From NCBI GenBank assembly GCA_963662175.1, contig OY759224.1:23817489-23881488 (forward strand): DNA of 64,000 nucleotides. Reading direction: 5' to 3'. The number at the start of each line of letters is the position of its first letter. The stretch's first letter is position 1. Shown in pieces: positions 22,560 through 34,500 of the stretch. A program made the position numbers and the translations under genes. The notes under the pieces are model-generated. The model did no database searches. It was not told the origin of the DNA and saw only the letters and a list, made by a program, of their open reading frames with translations. This DNA is from Aradus depressus. Taxonomy: Eukaryota > Arthropoda > Insecta > Hemiptera > Aradidae.

Positions 22560-25500
22560 TGAGGGCTAATGATGTCACCGCGGCCAGAGTATGCCTATTG
22601 TGTGCCCTGTATGTGTCCGTCTCTATAGCAGCCCTGTGTCTTTAATAAAGTTCAGGATTCTGCTGCAGGTTCCCTCGATTACCTGCCTTGGTTCTGTTTT
22701 GGTAAACCCGAATCAGTAAAATCTCCTGTTGTCTAGTGTCCTACACTGGCTTAGAATATGAACCGGTGTCTCATTTTCCTCGCCACATTTCCTACACCGA
22801 GGGCTTCTTGCGATGCCCATATTGTGTAGGTGTTCAGCACAGTGTCCTGTGGTCAGCCCTGTCATACCTCTTAGATCCATTCTGCTCATGTTCAGGAGCT
22901 TTCGGCTCCTTTTCTCTGAGGGTTCCGAAACAAAGAGTTTTGAATGTCTTTGCTTTGGGACCCCTCTCCAGAACTGGATGTGATTCCTGGTCAGCCAACT
23001 TTTATTGCCGCCCTTCCGGTGCTCTTAGAGACAGCACTGTGTGAACCTGGCTAGTTGAACAGCCCTTTCGTTGCCATCAAACCTCAAAGCTCTTGATGGG
23101 GTGTAGCGCCTATGATGATGATGATAATGATGAAGTCCCATTTCATATAGGCTTATTTTATTTCCCCATCTATACGAAGCATGGGGAAGGTTATTAATTT
23201 ATGGTTTAACAATCGATCTTACTTTGATTTGTGAGAACATCAATATTTCCATGTCGTGAAGAATGGTGAATATCATGATGAGAACTTGATTCATCTGTAG
23301 CATTAACATCATTGGCATTATGACGCTTTCTTCACTTTTCATTGTTTACACTATCATCATGCACGCTAAAGCAGAAGTTTAACAAGACGTGTAGTGGCTG
23401 TACCCAGTTGAATATGCTACAGTTTTACCAAGGTGCATGCATCCTCTGCCAGGTCGGCGGTGTCAGGGAGGGGAGAGTGGAACTTTCGTTGCCTACTTCC
23501 GTTTCGTGTCGTTTTCTCCAACTCACTGCCGGCCAAGTACAAGAGACCAAACTAAGGAGCTCCGCTTCAAAAAAATCTTTCTGTGTGTCTGTGAATACGA
23601 TAACTCCCGAAAATGAATGAATGCATCGGCAAGAAATTTTATACGTGTATCCAAAACCCTTCAAGGACAACACCTATTTATTTTCAGCCAAATCGACCAA
23701 AGGGAAAAAGGAGATTAGGGGGAAGGTTTAACATAAAAACTCTAATAACTGTTGATAGAATGAATTATTGTATCGACACAAAACTTACTTAGATAAAAGA
23801 TTGTTTAATTGCCTTTGAAGAAAATGGACATGAATTCAACTTCATCTACGGAACCCTTCAGTGCAATTTCAGATTACATTTTATTATTCATGATTTTTGT
23901 ATTTAAATTTTATTTGTATTTCTCTTTTCAGAGGAAACTGAAATTTTTCTTAAGGAACATGAGATTCCTGAGACAGCAAACGGAAAAGTAAGTTAATGAT
24001 TATATACAGGGGATTAACTACAAAAAGTTTATATTTAAATTCAAAACCCCAAAGAATTTTTCGCAAAATCTGTCGAAAAGAAGTGGGGGATCAGAGAAGA
24101 GGGCCTCGAGTAATACATAGCCTTAACACAAAATTTAGTATAAGGATTTATAAGCCACACTGTAAGAAAATTTTGAGTTTTAGTTCATTCGATCAACTGG
24201 CATTGGGGGGAGAGCGAAAACTTCATTGATTAATTTGGGGAAGTACATAGCCGGTCATTCTCATCTTGGAACTTGAAATGTGTGCTATACGAAGATTATA
24301 CATGAGGCGAGTCACGGCAAAACCCGATGAATCCACTTTTTCAGGATTTTATTTTTATTTAATAATTTCAAAGTGTTAGTTTACTAGCACATAGTTGGAA
24401 GCGTTTGTTTAAAACTCCGTTATATCCTACTGAATATGGAGGGGTCTTGAATTTTTGGTTTGAAACAAACTCCGATAAATCCATAGTTCCCTTTATATCC
24501 ACACGTGCCGCTAGTTGTGCGGAGAGTAACCTCCTACAGGGAGCGAGAAGTTAACCGTTTTTATTTTTAATAATTAATATTTTTTAATGTTCTTGGGCTC
24601 GTTGGAAAAGTCTGAATTTGCCAGTTATTGGCAAAATAAAATAAAAATTTGCACAGTTATTTGGTCATGTGCAAAAAACGTCTGAAAGGTGCAATTTTTA
24701 ATTTAAGTATATCTTCGTCAATATTTAATGTTTTAACACGTAAAACCTCTTAAAATAAAGAAAAAAATATCCTGAAATTTGCCAGTGAATTTCTGAATTT
24801 GCCAGGTGCATATTTTTCTGCTAATCCTTGCAATTATTCAAAACCAAGTTTCGGAGTTTCACCGTTAGGGGTATACTTATACACCATCATTGATGTAGCT
24901 TACAACTTTTACCGCAACTAGCGCCCCTAACGGTGAAACTTTTTGGTTTTGAATAATTGCAAGGATTAGCAGAAAAATATGCACCTGGCAAATTCAGAAA
25001 TTCACTGGCAAATTTCAGGATATTTTTTTCTTTATTTTAAGAGGTTGTACGTGTTAAAACATTAAATATTGACGAAGATATACTTAAATTAAAAATTGCA
25101 CCTTTCAGACGTTTTTTTCACATGACCAAATAAGTGGCAAATTTTTATTTTATTTTGCAGATCTTTCCAACGAGCCCAAGAACATTAAAAAATATTAATT
25201 ATTAAAAATACGAACGGCTAACTTCGTGCGGCTACCTCCTACACGGTTTTTATTACAGTTCACTTGTTGATTTTAGGTTTCTTTTCGAAAAGTTATAATA
25301 ACTATTAATACAATTAATTACTTTTGTAAAAATGATTGTGGCTATTGGTTGTCCATCTAAAAACAATCTAGGTGATCCAAAGCAATGGAAAAAAGGAAAA
25401 GAAAATGTTTCCACTCAATAAACATTTAGTTAGTAATAAAATGCTAGAGTTAAAGAAAGAGGACAGAAGAAGTAGGAAATAACTACCAATTAGCACAAGG

Positions 25501-28500
25501 GATAATCAAAACCAGATAAATCCAAACAAAAATTCGAGATTTTCAGCTTCCTAAAAAACCTAGAACAAAAATAAACAAGAGGGAATCAAGGTGCTCCCTA
25601 GAAGCATTTAAATAACCAAACCCACCTAAATAACATAATTATGCAAAATAAATAACACATTATTATTTTTTTTATTTACTACATTGTAAAAATTTATGAA
25701 ATGGATTTATTGGGTTTTGCCGTGACACGCCTCACATATTTAATAAAACCATAAAATTAATTTAGTAAATGCAATTTCAGAAGTACCTTACATGCAACCT
25801 GAAGTTCACTAAGTTTGTAAGTAAATTGCAGTTTTTTTTACAAATATTATATCTATTCAGTATACAAAATTTACATTTTGTAACAGGAGTTGAACCTTGC
25901 AGACAGGAAAAAGTTTACAATAATAATTATTTATAAAACAATAATGCATTTCGACGTTTATCTCAAAAACTGGACATTTCATATACAATATATATTTCAT
26001 TTTCTCAACAGCAATTACTCTGAAAGATTATCGATTTGATCATAAATGTATGTGGTACCTATCTTGTAATGTGTACTTGGACTTTGAAGTAAACCGGTCT
26101 CAATTGTCTTTCGATTTCGACCAAAATCAGATTATAAGTTAGTTCATGTGACCTCTTAATTTCAAATGTCATGTTCATAGCTACAATCGTTCCTAAGCTA
26201 GAGGGCTCATGAATTTTTAATCGCATTCGCACGTCTTGGCGAAATTGGTCAAAACATATTCATGAGACTTTGAAACCTCGATCTCGGATTTTCGCACGAT
26301 TACAATACTGTAGGTGTAAGAAAGTAATAAATATATTACAGCGAACTTGATCGGAGACAAGGAACAGGACCAATTTATAAGCCCTCAATTTTGTATTTTC
26401 AGTTATCCGAGTTCAGAATATGAAAGAGGGTGAAAATTTGTATAAGAAAAACTACTGTATCAATATTTAGTTCACATAGGAGGCGCCGCACAGTGGGGCG
26501 AATCTCCAATCTAGATGGACAAAATTCTAAAACCTTGTATTCTTACAGGAAATGACTGATTACGAATATACCCCATATGACGGTTCACAAATGAACCCTT
26601 GAATGAGCTGAAATGCATCAAAAACCCTCACTTTTCTACCTTCTTTTCAAAATTAGAAGAAAAGGATTCATTGTATCAAAACTTTTCAGAAACAAAAATT
26701 ACAGCCAATGAAATTTCACGTAAAATGAGACTAGATGTACAATGAATAGCACGCCATTGAACGTTTTTAAACCTAAACGGCATAATATGAAAAACCACTA
26801 ATCATTATGGCACATGGTTCGGTATGTTACTTAATCCTCTGAGTGTCTAGATTAGTAAAACTTGCTCAGTATTAGATGGTTCTATTAGTTCCTTGGTTCA
26901 AGGAAATAACAAGATATGTATAAACTGATTAAATTCTGCAGGTATCAAAATATGATACAAAAGCCAACTCAATAAAATATGTCAAATGTTTAGTGAATAA
27001 ATGAATCTATCTGCTTTCCAGGGAAACATTTTTTCAATACTATCTTACGAAATTTTCTCTTTGGACCACTCTTCAAAAAACTGGCTCCGGGGAATCTTGA
27101 GCACTGATTCTGAAAATCAGTTCATTATTATTAAAAATATGAAGTATAGCAAATAGATACTAATGAATCTGAAAACTAGAAAGTATAACGAAAAGGAAAA
27201 TGGATGAATTAGCATGGGAGCTTTTGGGTAAACATTATTTTTTCTCGTTCAAAATTATGGAGGTAACGGATTTTTTAATAAAACAGTTCAAATATCTGTG
27301 TAACTGAACACTACTTACAAGAACCGTGCATATGATTACTTACCTTTCTCTTTCGACTCCATTTCAATTGCCAAATATAGCTCAAACAATGATCGAACAG
27401 ATATTATTGCAGTCAGACTGATAAATCCGCGTCTTACCCTAGTAGAATGACAACACTTGTTCAAACGTGTATACTTGATTTGTTCCATCTCTATGCAGTA
27501 TTTATTGTCATTATAAGGTAAATATATACACTTTCGGAGCCACTCACATTTCGACAACAATGTCTGGGGCGGGAAATCTTAAATTTTTGACTTGACTTTT
27601 GTCCACCTAAAATGGTCATTCGCCCCACGACGCGCCGCGGCGCGCCGGTGGCTCAGTTGTATGCTTGCTTGCTTACTGAGCTCAAGACCGGCCCTTATGT
27701 TTTTTCTCTGGGAGATGAGAAACCTTTGAGCATGTCCTTCGGATGGGACGTTGAGCGATATTTCTGAGTCTGTGCGATGTCAGGTTAAATGTCGTTAAAG
27801 ACTCCTATCCTAGGTATATAAACCTAGGCAGGCAACATTTAGAACTCCCACAGTAGTCAAGGATGAAAGAGCGCTCAGTTGGTGAGTGATATGAACTAGT
27901 AGTTAAAGCCCGGGCATGAGTCACACTTTACTAACTATAGTTCAGATATGGAAACAACTTTATATATTCTAGCATGATAGACAATACAAGTGGTGTACTC
28001 TAAACTGGAAATTTTACATATTGCTTTACTGATTAATGAATTAGAAACTTTAGGGTTAGGTTAGGTTTTATGACTCATGCCCGGGCTTTAACTACAAGGT
28101 CATATCGCCTACTACCAGAGCGCTCTTTCGTCACTCTGGTGGAGCCCGACTCTACTGTGGGAGTCCTAAATTTTGCCTACCCTAAATTTTTTATTCATCT
28201 AAGGTAGGGGTCTTTAACGAGTACCTGACATCGTACAGGCTCGGGACCATCGCTTAACGTCCCATCCGAAGGACGGCGTGTATAAGTTTATTTTACCTCC
28301 CAGATAAAATAAACTAAGGGCCTCGGTCGGGCTACGAACCCACAACCTTGAGCTCAGAAGTCAAGCACGCATACCACTGAGCTACCGGCGCCCTCTTAGA
28401 AACTTTATGTGCGTTCTTTAGGACCACTAAAAAAGTTGAACTTGATCAAAGTTCAACTGAAAAAAAAAAAAAAAAACTGGACTGCAGGAGTGAAAGTTCA

Positions 28501-31500
28501 TTGCTGCACTTCTCATCATTAATTTCCAATCAACTCCTGACACCTGAGCCGTGCAGACTATGGCCCCAGTCACACGGGCGGACAAATTTAAGCCGCTAGG
28601 CCGCCCTAAATTTGTTTCCTCCTTATTTTAAATCTATCTCAAAATAATTTAAGGACGGTCAACTCACGATCTATCTATTTCCTAATACCAGGTGGGGTCA
28701 TTTCAGACCCCACGCGTGGAATTATTGACAAAAAGCACATAAAATGAAGACCAATACTCCGGAAGCTCAACGAGATTTTTCTTCAATCTAGCAGGATTCA
28801 TAGGATATAATTATTATATGAGAGATTGGAGCTAAATTGCTCCAAAAATGTGTTGAGGGTCGAAAGTGACCCCACCTGGTAATTGATTTTACCAAAAATA
28901 TGAAAAACTAGCAGTAATACTCGGCGTTGCCCGGGGAACTTTGACTTTTCTCCCAATATCTCCTATAAGGCTATTCAGTTCCTCGACAGTACATTCATGA
29001 TGTTATAATTTTCAATTATTCATACGGAATAAGGCTTATAGTCCTTCAACTGTAGTAACGCTAGCTTTGGAGCTAAAACTAATTTATTCAAAAAGATTTC
29101 TCATTAATCGTTGCAATGGTTTTCGAGTTACAAAGATTGCGTGAGTGGATACTGGGATGGACCAGGGGTTGATTAAAAAATATACCTTAACCTTCCGGTA
29201 GATAAAACTTATCTATTCAAAAAGATTCCTCATTAATCATTGCAGTGGTTTTTGAGTTACAAAGATTGCGTGAGTGGATGTTGGGATGGACCAGATATTG
29301 AGGTACTAATCACCTATAACCTTCCACAGACGATGACGAACAAATTAAAAAAAAAATTAATCAAATCCATCAAACCGTTCGTGAGTTATAGCGGTACAAC
29401 GCACAGACATTTTCAGCTTTATATATATGGTAGTAGACACAAGGTCTTGTTAAAAAAAAAATCCAGCAATTAGTTTCTATTGTGTTATGATTGTATTATG
29501 AAGCTCAGCTGGTTTGAATCTCAACAATAACTTCACTTTTCAATATTTTTGCCTTTTTCCTGTTTTTTTTTTTATTCAATCCTTTCATGTCGTTATTTTA
29601 TTTTTTGACGTTCCTCTAGTAACCCAGTTTGTCTTGTATTTTCAAACAGTGCAGATCTTTTTGTTCTCAAAAAAAAAAAAAGTAAAAAATCAATTTAAAA
29701 AAATGGAAAGTGTAGTAAGATCCCGGACTAGACGGAGATATGTTTTGTACGATTTGTAAAAGGCATATATGCAAAAGCCATTGTTTAAAAGACATTAATT
29801 GTCTTAATTGTAGCCAAAATGACCAATAAAAAAAGTTTTTCAATTTTTTTCAAATAAATTTTTTTTTTTAAGTTCAGACTCAGTTTTTTGACTTTACCAA
29901 TATTTTCTTCTTTTCAGCATAGACCAAATAAAGGGTAGGTAACGATTATTATATGTTAATAAAATTAGGAATGATAAAGCATTTGACGGTTTAGTCCAAA
30001 AAGCAGCTGAGTTAGGGTCAATTATAGATGGAAAGAAAGATTTTTGTGAGAGTAGAAACAGAAGAAAAAATTCTTTTCACGGTGAAGTTAAAGATAATCC
30101 AATCATAAAACGCCAAATTGAAATTTAATGTAGACTTTTTCTAAGCAGTTTTAGACACTATTTTTCATTCTTTAGAGTAAAGATTCATATTACTATAAGA
30201 ATACAATAACAAGTTTGGTTTTTTATATACTTACAATTTTTGGCACTTGGGATATCAATGAAAAATATATAAAAAATAAAAACTGTAATACTCTTCAAGA
30301 AATGTTAAGAGACTCAGAGAAAAATGAAGAAGAATAATGGGTAATGCTGTGAGAAGAAATTAAGGTGTTTGCTTATGTTGCACACCTGCTAAAAGAGGGT
30401 TACATCTCGAAAAGCTTCGTTTTTCAGGAGACGCCGACAAAGATTTCAGAAAAAATGAAGTCTGAATTCCGACATAATTTTGTATCTTTTGAAACCTTTC
30501 TGTGCACCAATTGCTTAGTGAAATAAGGTTTCTAAATCAGTCAAAGTGAATTTGAAATGTATATAGCTAGATGTAACCCTCTGTTGCAATCGAATTCAGT
30601 CATGTTGGCTGAGAGTTAAAGCCGAAGAGGGTGGTTACATCTCAAAGAAACCCATTTTCAATTATTATATTTGTAAACAGTATAAACAATAAACTGCATT
30701 TCGCAAAATGAGGATTAGAGGAGAAAAATATTAAAACGTTTCAAAATATTTATTAACAATGAATATAATCTAATAAAAATATTTTTCAACATTCAAAGTT
30801 TTAGTCGCTTTTTCAGTCGTTCGTCAGTAGTAAATAATCACTTTTATGATTTTGAACTTAAAGTACAAAATGTTCTCACAATCACTTGACATTTGTAGTA
30901 AAAAACAATAAAACAAATAATCGTATTATTGAATTATAAACTTTATTCAGACTTCAAAGTTGGTAAACTTTTCGGTCCCAAACAAAACGAGGCCTGTTAA
31001 ACATAGGTACTTTTCCTATAATCACAAAAATGGATAGTACTTAAGTATTGGGCAATTCGACGTACTCACTACGAATTAGTAGCATTAGTACAGGACCCAA
31101 AACCTTGATAATTTATAACAGGTACAAAATGAACCAATATAAAATTACTACCAAGTTACTTTTAAAAAGTGACATATAGCTTAGAAAAAATTCATACGTT
31201 CTCTCTTATTCAAAGATTGTGCGTTTTTTTTTTTTTAGCAATAAAGAATCATAATAGTTGAAATAACTTTTGGAAATGTGGTTTTCCTTTGACCAATGAC
31301 ATCAAATCGCGTTTTTTATTAGCTGTTATTCCCGTTGGTTCTGAATACGCTTTTATCTCTCCCCAATTTTCCAAAACTTCTTCGAATGGCTCGCGTTCAG
31401 AAGGTTTCTTTTTCGAAGCACGAAGTGAGCGAGTGTCGTAAATATTGACCTTCTTAAATTCGTCCAAGTACGATGTTTTGTAATTAAAAAAAAGTTCGTG

Positions 31501-34500
31501 GTTCTTCGCGGTTTATTTGAAAAACTTTAATATCAGAGAAATTAAATTGCTCTTTTTCAGTATTAATATTGTAATTTTGTCCTATTTTACCATCTTGGAT
31601 ACAACTGTCTTCGTGATGCGAGCGATCTATTCCAAGGTCAACACATAACTGAGCCTCCTAGACTTGAACCCCTCTTCGAGCACAAGATTGCACACAACAC
31701 CATTCATGAGGGCGCCGGTAGCTCAGTGGTATGCTTGCTTGACTTCTGAGCTCAAGGTTGTGGGTTCTTAGCCCGACCGAGGCCCTTAGTTTATTTTATC
31801 TGGGAGGTAAAATAAACTTAAGCACGCCGTCCTTCGGATGGGACGTTAACCGATGGTCCCGAGCCTGTACGATGTCAGGTACTCGTTAAAAACCCCTACC
31901 CTAGATGAATAAAAAATTTAGGGTAGGCAAAATTGAGGACTCCCACAGTAGAGTCGGGCTCATGTCCACCAGAGTGACGAAAGAGCGCTCTGGTAGTAGG
32001 CGATATGACCTCGTAGTTAAAGCCCGGGCACGAGTCATAAAACCTAACCTAACCTAACACCATTCATAACTACTGATCTCTACCGAGAACCGCTTGAATT
32101 AGGCTTATATCCGTATTCCAGCAGAAAGATGAACGGCCTTGGACCATAATGGTTCCATTAGTTCAAAACTGAAAATTCGGGAGATATAACCCTCTTCTAG
32201 TAGGTGTGCGATGTATTATCCTCCCATTAAGATATATCGACTCTCGTACTTGTTTTAAATTATATTGTTAAAAATGAATTAAATAACATATTTCCAAACT
32301 TGAGTTTTACTAACATTGCCTACTTTTGTAGCCAGCAGTCAACGATATTTTTCTAAACTAAAAATTATTTAGGAAGTAGCATGATGAATTCTATTGGTAC
32401 AAAACGTGCTGTAGAAAATTTTGCTTCCATTAAGGCCAAAAGAGCCGTGCTTTGATTACAATTTACTTTTCTTTAATAAATTACTATTTGTGATAAATGT
32501 TTCTAGTTTTATTTGAAAAAAAAAGTTAACTTGTGTTTTTCAAAAACTACTTTACTAAACTAAAAGTTGTGTTCTTAAAAAAAATCTATTATTATGTTTT
32601 CTAATATTATCCGTATCAACGTTTATTATATACTGTTTTATGTCTACATACATGTAAATTGTATTACCTATCATTATTATGTACATAGATGTATTATGTT
32701 TAATAGTTAATAATATAATGTTTGAAAATGAAATATTGTTGTCGTTACACATATTGTTAATTTCCTTGCTCAAGTATATATTTGGAAAATAAGAATCATT
32801 AACATATGCAAAATGTAAAGGGGAAAAATATTCGAGTATTTTAATTGTGGAGGGGGGCCGCGTTATCGTTATTTGCACAGTGGCGGCCAATACTCGTTGC
32901 ACGGCCCTGCCTGACACCATCTCTTGATATCATTATTCTGAATTTCATTCCTTTTTTTGTTTTTTCTGTAGATGAACAATGAGGGAGAAATGCAATGGGA
33001 CGTTTTGGTCAATTCATTTACCAAATTTTATGGAGGCAGCGAAAAAAATCTTAACAAATTGAACAACATGAGAAATAAATGTCAGTCAGAGGATGGTAAG
33101 AACTTAGAATTTACGTTTAAATAAAACATTTTTTTTAAATATAAAATGGCGTTATTCAAGGCTTTTTCTACTGGACTCCTATCCGAAATTTTTCAAAATT
33201 GCGCGAAATAATGGAATGTTATGTAATCGGTCAAAAATTCGATGCGAAGTTTTCAACGAATTTCATGTTTTCTGATCTCCTGATTCTATATAGGAAAAAA
33301 AGATAATTTCTATGTATCTGTGAACATGATAACTAGGGCGCTGGAAGCTCAGTGGTATGCGTGCTTGCCTTCTAAGCTCAAAATCGTAGGTTCGAAACCC
33401 GACCGAGGCCCTTAGTTTATTTTATCTGGGAAGTAAAATAAACTTAAATACGCCGTAAATGATATATTAATTCGCGCTGAGAAAATACATAGCCGATGGT
33501 TCACCGACAATTTTTTTCTTATAATTTATAAATTATCATTCTTAAATGTTTTATTTATTTGTGTTTTCAGATGTGAGCAAGGATATTGATGAACGATCTT
33601 ACGTTATTATGGATTGCATAGGAAAAGAGATGTCAGGTAAATGCATTTATAATGTTAATATAGTTAATTATTATGACTCATGCCCGGGCTTTAACTACGA
33701 GGTCATATCGCCTACTACCAGAGCGCTCTTTCATCGCTCTGGTGGACATGAGCGCGACTCTACTATGTCCTAAATTTTCCCTACCCTAAATTTTTATTAA
33801 CCTTTGATAGGGGTCTTTAACGAGTACCTGACATCGTACTCGGGACCATCGCTTAACGTCCCGTCCAAAGGTACGGTTTGCTTAAGTTTATTTCACCTCC
33901 CAATAAGGACCTCGCCCAGGTTTCGAACCCACGATCCTGAACTCAGTAGTGCTTAAATTAACGCAATTTCATTTTTTCATTTTTTCCAACCTCCAGATTC
34001 CAAATATGAAATAAAAATGTTAATCTGTCCGTGTGTCTGTGAAAACGATAACTCCCGATAGAACGACACCTATTAATTTTCCGTCAAATCGACCAAAATG
34101 AAGAGGGGGATTAGGGGGGACGCCAACATAAAAATACTAATCACTGCTGCTGTAATGAATGTATCGACACACAATTTCATATGTGAATTCAAAAACGACA
34201 AAAGAACGACACTTATTGTCATTTGAATTAGCAGAAGGAAGAGGGGGCTCAATTCAACAACCCTAATAATTGCCAATGAAATGAATGTATCGACATGAAA
34301 TTTCATATTTGAAGTCAAAACCCAATGAGGAAACAACCTGTCAAATTTCAGCCATATAGACCTGAGGGAAGGGGAGCTAAGCGGTCCTCTTAAGGCCCCC
34401 ATTCACGGTCGGTCCAATCCAATTGCTCCACGGCAAATGGAGCGGAATAGTCCAAAAAGTGACCATGAATGTGAAAACACTATTGGATTGGATGGAGTGG

